Below, in pieces: positions 11,858 through 22,711 of a stretch of DNA of 64,000 bases. The translations under genes were made by a program, and so were the position numbers. Within the stretch, counting starts at the first letter, position 1, and each line of letters starts with the position of its first letter. The stretch covers positions 3,307,826-3,371,825 of the forward strand of contig NC_020176.2 of assembly GCF_000224145.3 (NCBI RefSeq). Reading direction: 5' to 3'. The DNA is from Ciona intestinalis (taxonomy: Eukaryota > Chordata > Ascidiacea > Phlebobranchia > Cionidae). The notes beneath the pieces were generated by a model. That model was not told where the DNA came from. It was given only the letters and a program-made list of their open reading frames with translations, and did no database searches.

Positions 11858-13927
11858 ATGCCGCGTGAAATTGTTACTCTGCAAATTGGGCAGTGTGGGA
11901 ACCAAATTGGATTTGAATATTGGAAACAGTTATGCGAAGAACATGGCATTCGTCCAGATGGCATTTTGCAGGACTTTGCCAATGATGGAACGGATCGTAA
12001 AGACGTGTTTTTCTATCAAGCAGACGACGACCATTATATACCAAGAGCCGTGTTAATTGATTTGGAGCCCAGAGTTGTAAATTCTATCAAAAACTCTGAA
12101 TACTCGAACCTGTACAACCCTGAGAATATTTATTTATCTGATCATGGTGGCGGTGCAGGCAACAACTGGGCCGCTGGTTTTCATGCTGGTGAAAAAATCC
12201 ATGAAGAGCTGTTTGATATAATAGACAGAGAAGCAGATGGATCAGACAACCTTGAAGGATTCATGCTATGTCATTCTACAGCAGGGGGTACTGGCTCTGG
12301 TCTTGGGTCTTATATGCTAGAGCGACTGAATGACCGCTACCCAAAGAAGCTGATTCAAACGTACAGTGTATTCCCCAATCAAGACGAGGTTTCTGATGTT
12401 GTTGTACAGCCCTACAACACCATGCTTACACTCAAGCGTCTCACACTGCATGCCGATGCAACTGTAGTTTTAGACAACACTGCACTAAACACTATTGCTA
12501 CAGAAAGATTGCATATTCAAAATCCTTCATTTTCCCAAATCAACAAAATGGTGTCTACAATAATGTCTGCAAGCACTGCTACATTAAGATATCCAGGATA
12601 CATGAACAATGATCTGATAGGTTTGGTTGCATCACTCATACCCACGCCAAGGTATTATGTTTATAGTCTTTCATAAGTTGTTGTTTTATATGTAGTGGCT
12701 CCAAGCAGGCAAGTATTCTATAAAATAGATCACTCATGTTATAACAACTATCATTGCCCTGTCAACAAGTGACGTTTATTCATTTAACAAAATCTTTTTT
12801 TGCTGTTATTAAAAGGTTCATTATTAAGAATTTGCACCATTTTTAAAATTGTTATCAGTACCACGCAAGGCACGCATGTAACTTTATATGTATGGGACTG
12901 TAGGTTGAACAATGGTGAATGCATAATAAATATTTGACCAAACATTGAAAACAAAATATATTTCTGCAGACTTCATTTTCTCATGACTGGGTACACCCCA
13001 CTTGTGACCGACCAGGCTCTCACTTCTGTCCGCAAAACCACTGTGCTTGACGTGATGCGAAGACTCTTGCAACCGAAAAACATGATGGTTTTCACTGGTA
13101 GACAAAGAATGAACCAGCATTGTTTTATCTCTATACTCAACATCATACAAGGTGAAATAGATCCAACTCAAGTCCATAAAAGTTTGCAGAGAATCCGAGA
13201 GCGAAAGTTGGCACAGTTTATTCCATGGGGCCCTGCAAGTATACAGGTATTTCATATTTATGTTTTGCACAAGGCATGTGTAATGTGTTACGAAGTAGCC
13301 TTTTTTAGTTTAGTTCTTTTAAACTTATTGTGCATTTTTTGACTGTTAATATCCAGCTGTTTTGTAATTATCTGGTGCTGTGACTTGATCACAAAATGGT
13401 CAGTGCATCCACTCTAGCCCGAGGAATTTGGTTTAATGCTCTATGTTGCAAACTAGAACTCAGAAACCCCTGCCTTTTTTTATTTGGCAGATATCCTTGG
13501 AAAATTTAATTTTGTAACATGATATGTATTTAAAATTGTGTAATTGTGAACAGTGAGCCATTCGATTTGAATACGAAAACTTACTTAAATGTTGAAATAT
13601 ATTAATACTTAGAACTTAGTAACCTAACACTTTTATTACTAGGTTGCTCTTTCACGGAAGTCACCTTATGTTCCATCAGCGCACCGAGTAAGTGGGTTAA
13701 TGTTGGCCAACCACACCAGTATTAGTGCTTTGTTTAAACGAGCGTCTCGTCAGTTTGACAAGTTGAGAAAACGCGAAGCCTTTTTGGAGCAATTCCGTAA
13801 AGAAGATATGTTCGCTGAGAATTTGGACGAAATGGACGCTTCAAGGGAGATTGTTCAACAGCTTACTGATGAATATGAAGCAGCAGCAACACCTGACTAT
13901 CTCACATGGGGAGAAAAGGCATCATAA
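11858..13927 (+). CDS. TUBG1: gamma-tubulin
   Basis: Exons 11858-12651, 12970-13246 and 13643-13927 join in phase to 451 residues, the same length as human gamma-tubulin. The protein is the core of the gamma-tubulin ring complex that nucleates microtubules at centrosomes and spindles. Seen: the [18 protein letters not shown] start typical of the gamma class, the tubulin GTP-binding signature GGTGSG at residues 143-148, [22 protein letters not shown]-type H11 region (shown here only in part), and the class-specific end YLTWGEKAS. No truncation or frameshift. The ATG at 11858 is fixed by homology even though the frame is open upstream. The FBXO28-like gene follows on the same strand after 632 bp. 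Confidence 0.97.
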
Positions 13928-14559
13928 ATATGGGCGGCCAGTTTAGGGTGGCAGGGTGTGCAGGCCTGCTTGGGATTTTCTGCATTGATTAGTAAACATT
14001 GGAACCAAATTTGTTTCCAAGAAATGCATGTCGAACTATCCCTACCTTTCCTTCGACAGTTTGGGGCCTGTGACCATCAGCACATGGAAAAGATAGTACT
14101 TGGTCAAAATACATGTACATTATAATTAGACATTGGTGCTTAAAGGAACCGTTTCTACATTTAACGGTTGATTTTTTCTCAACCATAAAAGCTGTTTGTT
14201 TTATCTACACAAAATCTGTATAAACTTGCTTTGTAACTCTATTGTAAGTTAATCTATATGGGTGTGGTCCTACATCGAGACACACTTAATATATATACCC
14301 AGGACTTATGAGTTGGCAATTACCCCAATTTCCTTTGATACAAATTTCCAGCAACGCACTGCTTCTCTGCTGTTTATACACACATGATACCACGCCTTTA
14401 TATTCAACACAGTTTTTGGTTGCCAAAATGTCCACACATTCAGTTCATGTTATTAATATCATTCAATTTTGTGCTGCTTTTTGTTAGCTTTGTATGATTA
14501 GTGTATGCTTACATATTTTTGTACCTTTAGGTTGGTTTTAGGGTCAAATTGTTAGGAAA
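13928..14559. other. gamma-tubulin 3' region and FBXO28 upstream region
   Basis: No gene. No exact AATAAA is seen in the first 300 bases. A pyrimidine tract ending GTACCTTTAG at 14530 lies 30 bases before the FBXO28 ATG and is a good candidate for a spliced-leader or 5'-UTR acceptor. Confidence 0.4.
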
Positions 14560-17500
14560 ATGGAAAAAAATATGAATGAAAATAATATTCAAGTTAACCT
14601 GCCTGTAGAAATGATCTTGAAAATATTTGGTTATCTAAGTTATGATGAAGTGTCTAAAACACGCTTGGTAAGTCTGAAGTTGCATGCTTTAATGTAGTTG
14701 ATGATTTATTTGAAATGTTTGAAATTTACAACATTATTTTTTTCTTTTGTGTCAAGAAACATAAAAAAGATGTTATTTTATACACCTCATGCCCACTTAA
14801 AAGATACCATGTCTGTAATTATATTTTTTTTGAACCCATGGGTTAAAGTAATTGCTGCTAAAGTGTTTTGGTAAAGAATGCACATAACCACAATGGTTGC
14901 AGCATTGAGCCTTGTACCCATATCCTCTTGACTAGAGACATACACCCTAAACACTGTATATTTGATAGATATGCAAACAAATGAATGAAGTTGCTTCTGA
15001 TTATTTGAATGCTGGATTCAAAACTGCCCAAGATCAATTGACAAAAACTTTTAGAGAGGTAATTATAAAAAATATAAAAAATTTGAAGTACTTTCAGTAG
15101 AACATGTTAATTTTATGTTTACTTCCAACGTCATGAAGTTTATAATTCAACTGCATTTATAATACTGTATTACCTAATTAATAAAGTAAATATTGTTTTA
15201 CGTGGAGCAACTTTTTTTCAGTACTTGTCGTTTTTGGTAAATTTTAAAAATGTTAAAACTGGGTGTATGAAACAGAACACCTCTGTTATAACAACTGTCT
15301 TTGCCCTGCTATATACATGTAATGAAGGTAACAACTAAATTGAAAATAAATGGAAATTGTTTTCCAGATAAAAGATGGTTTACCACGACGCGAATCAGAA
15401 AGAAGAAAACACCCTTTGTACCCCAAACATGATGCTTTGGTTGGTTTAGACACAAGAATCTCTCTGTTAAGAATGACATACAACAAATACATTGCTGCTG
15501 GTCTATGTTGTTTCATTCCTGGCAAAGTGCTAGATGAAATATTTTTTCTTCTGAAAAAAGTCAAAATACTTCCTAAGTTACCTTCTACTTCATTACTGCT
15601 ACAGGTCAGTTCGATGTTTGAATAAATAAATTTACCCTGTTTTATTCTTGCATATCAATTATTCAAAATTATAAGAAGTCCTATTTTGGAACCACATGTA
15701 TGACATACTGTATTACGTAACTTTGTGGGTGATTTTCCATATTTTTTGGCTCTAAGTTGAGTGAATAAATTAATCCTCCTTTGGCCGAGCATTTTTTAAT
15801 GTATGGCTGACAACTTATTTACCTTTTAAAACATTTACGCAATAAAAACAGCCATTTACTTTTGCTGTTACACGGGGTTATTTAACCTGTGTTTTCTATG
15901 GTTTTGACGTGTGTCTGTTTATTTCAATTTCTCTAAGCTTTATTATTAGCTTTATTATTCATTAGGAAGTGAGAGACATATCCTCAATGGCTATGGAGCA
16001 TTTTGATGAAGCAATCGTCCCAAGTTTTCAACCTGATCTAGTAACTGTCATTGAACGCTCAATCCCTGGTAATGGTTTGTGAACTTTTTTTTAATTTTGG
16101 ATATTATATCATTATATGTGATAACTTTTTAAATCCATTTACATATATAGTATTAAACATAAGAAACCTACTTAATTAATGGGATAAATGAATATACTTT
16201 GACCATGCTCATTTGTATCTACACCTGGCAGCAGAGTTAAAGCAATTGTAGGCGTAAAACTTGAGTAATAAGACATTTGATTTTCCCCTTTGGACTGTTT
16301 TAATTAACTAAAACCTAAAATTAAAGTTTCAGATTTTGAACCTCAAATAACGGTGCAACAGTTTGAACCTCAATCAACAATCACTATGAAACAAATGGTA
16401 AACATATATATGTTTCACTAACTTTGTACCCATTTAGTGTGTAACCACATGTCCACAAATGTATGTTTGTGTTTTTTTTTTAATTAATTCATATATTTTA
16501 ATTTTTCAGCAAAGAGATTTAAGAAATCTAAAACAAACTGTTCAAAGAAAAAATAACCAAGTTCGAAAATTGTCACTAATTGTTAAACGTCACAAGAAAC
16601 TTTTACAGGATGTTCACTCACAAGTTGCGGAACTGGTAAGCTGGTGTATGAATGTAAATTAGTTTATCTTCACATGACTGGGCCATCACAGTCGTTATGA
16701 CACAAGTGTGTGACGAAGATAGGACACCTTTTCCTTCTATTTTTTGTCCCATTTGATAGTAAACAAAGAACATTCAAAGAATTATAAAACCGTGTCCTCA
16801 CGACTCCAATGGACTGTTGTTAATTGTTTAAAATCAGGATTTTGTATATAGTAGGGAGGGGAAGATGGGACACCTTTTTACTCTATTCCTTTGTCCCATT
16901 TGATAGTAAACAAAGAACATTAAAAAAAATTATAAATTCCTTATCCATAGACCGTTCTTAATGTTTAAAACACAATTAGGATATTTGTGTATTATGTNNN
17001 NNNNNNNNNNNNNNNNNNNNNNNNNNNNNNNNNNNNNNNNNNNNNNNNNNNNNNNNNNNNNNNNNNNNNNNNNNNNNNNNNNNNNNNNNNNNNNNNNNNN
17101 NNNNNNNNNNNNNNNNNNNNNNTGTATATATTAGCCAAAGACCCAATACATACACTGTCATATATACGCACACGTCCGTATATAGTCAAAATAGACCACC
17201 ACTTTAGGTTAAAAATAGCACGGTTGCTTGTTAAGGGCAATTGTTATGGAAATGACGCTTGTGGTGTATTTCTCACGATCGTCAATCGTTTATTATGACA
17301 TAACAATCGAAATGAAAATAGAATTCTAATGATATCATAATGTTTATTTTCCCAGCATGTAAAACTACATATATTAGCACATGTGACGTAAATAAATTTA
17401 AATTCTTTCTTTATGGCTTATGTCTCTGCTTTATAGTTTATCTTCTGCTTCGGTATTATAAGCAAAAAAACCGATGTTTTGCTATTTGTATACTATAAAA

Positions 17501-18336
17501 CTAACTGTGTATTTTTATCTGGCTTATACGCTCATAACGATTAATCTTTAACAGATTTATTTGAATCTTGCGTTGTATTTATGGGATAATGTGCTAAATA
17601 CAGTGATTAAGTTACTGTACTTGTCTTTTTCCATGTTTAGCAATGTAAAACACACCCAGGAAGTACGTTTTCCTAATGAGGCGTAGCATAATGAATATTA
17701 AGCTTGCCAGATTAGAAGCGAACCCGCTTACCCACGGTTGTTTATGACGTCATCATACAGCATATATGGCGCCATAATTCATTATTTCAAACTGAGTAGA
17801 CGGAAAATTTTAACAGTCGTAAGACATTTCAGTTCCACACCTGACAACTGTGTATCCTGTATATAATTTATTACATTTGATGGCACAATATTTTGTACGT
17901 CACGCACATACTATAGATTAAGAGCAACAGAATTAACGATGCAATGACCCAATGACAATGCTCAAGTCAAGCGGCACAAGAATACATGTACCACAGAATT
18001 TTAAGTAGAAATGCCTGGGCAAGCTGAAGGTGCTGTACAGCTTATATTGAATGCAATTNNNNNNNNNNNNNNNNNNNNNNNNNNNNNNNNNNNNNNNNNN
18101 NNNNNNNNNNNNNNNNNNNNNNNNNNNNNNNNNNNNNNNNNNNNNNNNNNNNNNNNNNNNNNNNNNNNNNNNNNNNNNNNNNNGGTGGCGCTGAACCAAC
18201 AGCCTCTGAAATTTCAGAAAACGCAAAAATAAACCTGAAGTCTGAATTACCGCATTGTTCGCATAATGTCGCGAAACGAAAACTCGAAAACGCAGAGACC
18301 GCAAATGTACCTTTAAGTAAATGCGCAAAATTTTGA
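14560..18336 (+). CDS. FBXO28: F-box only protein 28 ortholog, last exon interrupted by gap
   Basis: Clear exons are 14560-14667, 14969-15058, 15368-15604, 15966-16068 (or 16074), 16333-16397 and 16510-16635, all in phase, giving about 243 residues. FBXO28 is a substrate receptor of SCF ubiquitin ligases in the nucleus. Seen: an F-box at about residues 11-50 (LPVEMILKIFGYLSYDEVSK), then GLPRRESERRKH, LLRMTYNKYIAAGLCCFIPG and DISSMAMEHFDEAIVP, all close to human FBXO28, and a basic coiled coil in exon 6. A further open segment at 18184-18336 runs out of a gap to a TGA and contains VAKRKLENAETANVPLSKC, which resembles the basic C-terminus of FBXO28. I take it as the probable last exon; its 5' border lies in the gap at 18059-18183. 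Tandem donors at exon 4 are described in the findings. Confidence 0.88.
15710..15830 (-). mobile_element. SINE fragment in FBXO28 intron 3
   Basis: ACGTAACTTTGTGGGTGATT and AATGTATGGCTGACAACTTA are the reverse of the SINE middle and tail blocks. A further tail fragment in the opposite orientation lies at about 15255-15335 (GTGTATGAAACAGAACACC). Confidence 0.6.
16725..16997. mobile_element. two adjacent MITE fragments ending at an assembly gap
   Basis: About 16725-16830 and 16850-16997 repeat the same interior (CCCATTTGATAGTAAACAAA then GTTGTTAATTG). The second begins GTAGGGAGGGGAAGATGGGA and is cut by the gap, so repeat collapse probably caused the gap. Confidence 0.7.
16998..17122. other. 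assembly gap, 125 N
   Basis: Run of N inside the presumed last intron of the FBXO28 gene, directly after a MITE. Confidence 0.99.
18059..18183. other. assembly gap, 125 N
   Basis: Run of N immediately before the presumed last FBXO28 coding segment; the splice acceptor of that exon is probably hidden here. Confidence 0.99.
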
Positions 18337-18508
18337 TTTTTTTTATATTTTTTGCACGCTGTTTTATTGTGTTACTTTCCTATACACAATTCCCTTTTTT
18401 ATTTCACGTTATTAATTCTTCTGCAGTTATTTTACTCGCGTCTGCTTATTTTTGCAGAAAATTTATTTTTAGATGATTTTTTGTTTCATTTACAATTTTT
18501 TCTTCTAT

Positions 18509-18670
18509 GCTGAACAAATTGCTTCAATATGTCAAAAACACGCAAATATAAACTTTTAATCTAAAATACCGCATTGCTGGAAAGGGTAGCAAAATGAAAA
18601 TTAAAAAAAAAACGCTAAAAATTGAAACGTAACTTTTTGTAAATGCATAAAATAAATGTCTTGATATTTT
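18509..18670 (+). pseudogene. decayed tandem copy of the presumed last FBXO28 exon
   Basis: Aligns by eye with 18190-18350 at an offset of 319 bp: GCTGAAC at both starts, then CGCAAAWATAAAC, TACCGCATTG and GTAAATGC in the same order. The copy carries an early in-frame TAA and short indels, so it is not coding. Which of the two is ancestral is inferred only from the open frame of the first. Confidence 0.5.
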
Positions 18671-18705
18671 CACTTTTTATACCTTATATATTGAAACACA
18701 GGATG

Positions 18706-19298
18706 GGGAAAGCTGGGTACCGTAAGAATATAATGTCCCATATTGCCTCATCGTGTTTTGAACAATTAACAACTCTCTTTTACAGTCATGAGGATACGGT
18801 TTTAATATTCTTTTAATGTTCTTTGTTTACTATCAAATGAGACAAAAACTAAGTATGAAACAACCATCTTACCCCACTCTACTATATTTTGTAAAGTAAC
18901 TTATACAAACGGTCTTTTTAGTATCACATTAATAGTTATTTTGCAGTATCCTAAAACATCTCTGTATTTTCGCGGAAATGATGACNNNNNNNNNNNNNNN
19001 NNNNNNNNNNNNNNNNNNNNNNNNNNNNNNNNNNNGGGGAAAGATGGTTACCGTTAGAATACAATGTCCCATATTGCCTCATCGTGTTTTGAACAATTAA
19101 CAACTCTCTTTTACAGTACATTTTTAATATTCTTTTATTGTTCTTTGTTTACTATCAAATGAGACAAAAACTAAGATTAAAACAACCATCTTACCCCACT
19201 CTACTATATTTTGTAAAGTAACTTATACAAACGGTCTTTTTAGTATCGCGTTAATAGTTATTTTGCAGTATCCTAAAACATCTCTGTGTTTTCGCGGA
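18706..19298. repeat. MITE plus flank present twice around a gap, probable unmerged haplotypes
   Basis: 18712-18978 and 19036-19298 match almost base for base, not only within the MITE but also through the unique flank after it (TTTTGTAAAGTAACTTATAC, then AACGGTCTTTTTAGTATC). They differ by scattered substitutions and a roughly 12-base deletion. The 50-N gap lies exactly between them. Confidence 0.75.
18986..19035. other. assembly gap, 50 N
   Basis: Fixed-length gap separating the two copies described above. Confidence 0.99.
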
Positions 19299-20663
19299 AA
19301 AGTTATTTTTGGTTTTACATTTTTTCTAAATATATTTTTCGTCTACGTCAAACTAGCGACCAAAGTTTTGTACAATTCCGAGAAAACATTACGACTGGAA
19401 AAAATATGAGGGGCAAACTGAGTGCAAAGATTAACGATTTCCGACAGGTACTGTTTAAGTTTTCTGTAAAATCACTCACCGGCCCTCAATTATAGAGATA
19501 TGATCTGTTACCAAAAGCTACGGTTTGTCAAATTTTAACTCTTCATATGGTTATATTCTGCGCTTTGACACAACACATTGTTGCGTCATAAACCCCTTGT
19601 ATTACGTCAAAGCGACACGCAAGGGTGCGAATTTCACTTATCTAAACACGACTGGATAGAGCATTATTTCCTTTTTAGAGAAACATTAAATATGTAAATT
19701 AGCTGCAAATTCCGTGCGCTTGTGGAGATATCGCGTTAAGGAAATTCATAACTAATTTCACGTTTATCTAGGCGTGGTGTATTATCTTATCACATGCCAA
19801 AAAAACGATCCTAAAATACCTGGGTATGGTACCGGGTTGCAGAGAGTGCCCCGATAGTTACTATGTATACAGAACGTGACAGGAGAACCACAGTTTAAGT
19901 CGACGCAAAAGTTCACCCGGCAAAATGTAAGGTGGTGCAAGGTACAACCCGTTTTTGAGGTCTGCTAAAATAGCATAATGCCCAACCCCGTGTGTTTATT
20001 TGGTGGTAAAAGTGGCGTAAAAACAACCACTGTAACAAAGTGCTTTGCAAAATGCAATTTTGAACTTTTCACTTGCTCTATCTTTTGTCGTGTTTACTGT
20101 ATACATTAGAAGTAACGGTGAAATGTGTAAAGAGATTTTGTCGCAAGTTATAGCATAACGCTTAAAGCCATAAAATATCAAACGCGATAAAAACATTTTC
20201 CAGAAGATATTGGACGAATAAGATTGCACTAAGGGGCATATGCGGTTCTTTGCTCTTGTTATTGGAAAGGCAAACTGGCTGGGCCATAAAAACGAACTCA
20301 GCTAGCGTATGGATATAGCCGGCAGCCATATTATCACCTTTACACTTTGAATCTCAGCCGGGATATATGGCTTTCATTCCTTCTGCATTGCTCATAGCTG
20401 TTGTGAAGCTTTTGAGAGCAACCTGTGGTGTAATAACTCGTGTGCGAACGGCAGGAAATTAGATGCTTGCTGCAGATTAACATTAGGCGAAGCAGGCATA
20501 TAGTTAGCATATCACGCATTGGGGTGAAGTGAGGTAAAAGGTAAATTACATTTTCTCAGTTAGGATTTTGAACAGCGCGGTTGCATTACAAATGTGTTAG
20601 AATTAGTCGAAGCATTCACTAAAAAGTTTGAAATTTCGTTCAAATTTTATTTCGAGAGGTTAT

Positions 20664-20985
20664 ATAGTAGGGTGGGGTAGGATGGGACATGTTACTATTT
20701 TTAAAAAAGCGTTGTTAACTGTTAAAAACACGATCAGAAAATAGGAATTTTAGATGCTTACGGGATCCCATCTTACCCCACAGTATATACTACTCTAGGG
20801 TAAGATGGGAAACTTTTAGCAAATATTATCCAAATATCCTGATCATGTTTTAATAAATTAACAACGGTCTGTGGGAGTCGTGAGGATACGACTTTATAAT
20901 TCTTTAGGTGTTCTTTTTTTATCAAATGGGAAATAGAATAAAATGATGTTTCATTTTTCCCTACCCCTTTACCATAAAAATTATA
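20664..20985. mobile_element. two tandem MITEs, the first internally deleted
   Basis: First copy 20664-20785: GTAGGGTGGGGTAGGATGGG to CATCTTACCCCACAGTA, with most of one half missing. Second copy 20792-20985: CTAGGGTAAGATGGGA to CCTACCCC. The copies lie end to end. Confidence 0.7.
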
Positions 20986-21579
20986 CGCGGTGACTTCTTG
21001 GCTGTCGTATGAGATTATAACGTCGCTGTAACATTACGCCTAAAAGTATGTATAAGACGTAACGTGATTCAGACAGCCGTCACAGAACATTTGTTAACAA
21101 TTCGATAAACCAGATACGATCTGAACATACGTTTCCTTGAAAGCATAGAACACGATAGATAATAATTATCACAAAAAATCAGAACAGGGTGCAATTATTT
21201 TCCAGTCCGTCTGGCTAAAGCATTTGTAGTGTATGTTCTGTCATGTATTTAGTTGCACGGCGCCGAAAAGTTCGCAGGTGTGCGGAAATTTCGCTGTTTG
21301 CTGGGTTTTTAAAAAAAATCCCAGGGAAAAAAGTTAAAGCCACGTCGAATTTACATTATTTCTATAAATGATTTAAGATGTAAATTCTTGTCAGTAAATA
21401 AGATGTGCACTTTTTGTGTATTTAGATTTTGTTAGAATCGTTTCAAAAGCTTTTTCGGCAAAACAAAACTGTTTCGTTTTTGAGCAAGAAAAATAAACTT
21501 CTAAATTCAAGTAAACTGGTAAGAAAAATTATATTTTACAATGTCGTAAATATATCGATTTACTTTATGTATGAAATAG

Positions 21580-21795
21580 TATAGCAGGGGGAGGGAGGAC
21601 GGGAGAACTTTATTAGCACACAATATTTAAGTATATCCTAATCGTGTTTTAAACAATTAGCAACGGTCTATTGTACATTTTTTTAGCAGAGTCCTCAGGA
21701 TACGGTTTTATGTTTCTTTGAATGATCTTTGTTTACTCATCAATAAGACGAGAAAATAAAGAGAAAAGGTGTCCCGTCTTCCCCCATCCTTTTAT
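21580..21795. mobile_element. full-length MITE
   Basis: Starts GCAGGGGGAGGGAGGACGGG and ends CCCGTCTTCCCCCATCC. It carries a short insertion near 21680 relative to other copies. Confidence 0.7.
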
Positions 21796-22711
21796 ATTTA
21801 TTCGGAGAGAATATCGGAAAATATGCGTTATAATCAATCTTTACGCACGTTTTTAAACAACACGGTCAAAATGGTCATGTTTAGGCATTTTCTCTATTCG
21901 AAAGATTTATATATGCGTAAGATTTGGTAACCGCGAGTACGCTTACTAAATAACCGTGATGTTGTGAACGAGGGTAAAAATCGTGCCCGATGTTAGAAAT
22001 TGCATGACAGGCTTTTTAATCGTTTTCCTCCCCTGTGACCATTAGAAAGCAACGGCGTTTCGTGACTTGATTACGACAGAGCTGCTCGAACTTTCACATC
22101 TTATACGTATGAATTCACACTTAATAGAAAAAGTAATTAAGTTTTTGATATTAATTACTAAGAACGGAAAGACTACAAACATTTTGCACGTACGCATAGG
22201 TTTAAAGTCTTTATAAAATGTAACAAACTTTCATATTATTTGTAAATGTGCCCGCGCTTTTACCCTAAATATACTTTAAACGATTTTCGCATACCCCTTC
22301 CGGGTATTTTGCAAGCGTGGCATATACAATTTAAAATAGGCGCTGGCTATTTTACCTATATTTGCGTGCGTGAATCACAGTAAACCACACTACATGTTAC
22401 TGCCTGGTTAATTGTAACCACAGATATAAACTTCTACGTGCTGAGTTACACTAAGCTAAACGCCTTTAGCTTAAAATCCCAGTGATCGTCGCCGATATAA
22501 TTGTTCAGCGCAATTGTCCCGGCCAAATACCGGTTCGTAGAGATTGCCGTGAGCGTGTCCGCTATCAAAAACTTTGAGCATACGCTCGTTGGTACCGTCA
22601 CGGTTTTACTGCTGGCCCTTTCTTGAATTAGTAAAGGCACGCGTGCACTGCACAAGAGCGGCGGAAAAAGTCCAAGAGTACCACAAGAATAGGCGATTAT
22701 TTTTCAAAGCC

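Larger units (their letters stand above)
18337..22711. other. repeat-rich spacer upstream of the VWD gene
   Basis: No gene recognised. It holds the decayed exon copy, a duplicated MITE pair around the gap at 18986-19035, and MITEs at 20664-20985 and 21580-21795. Stretches 19300-20660, 20990-21570 and 21800-22440 show only AT-rich sequence without recognisable coding or repeat structure. The presumed promoter of the VWD gene lies in the last part. Confidence 0.5.

Noticed and set aside
17745-17752. Perfect CRE palindrome TGACGTCA
   Set aside because: A single 8-bp match inside a presumed intron; no cluster of partner sites to support a regulatory element.
11858-18336. Gamma-tubulin and FBXO28 as a Ciona operon
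   Set aside because: The 632-bp separation is far longer than typical Ciona operon spacing, although a leader acceptor candidate precedes FBXO28.
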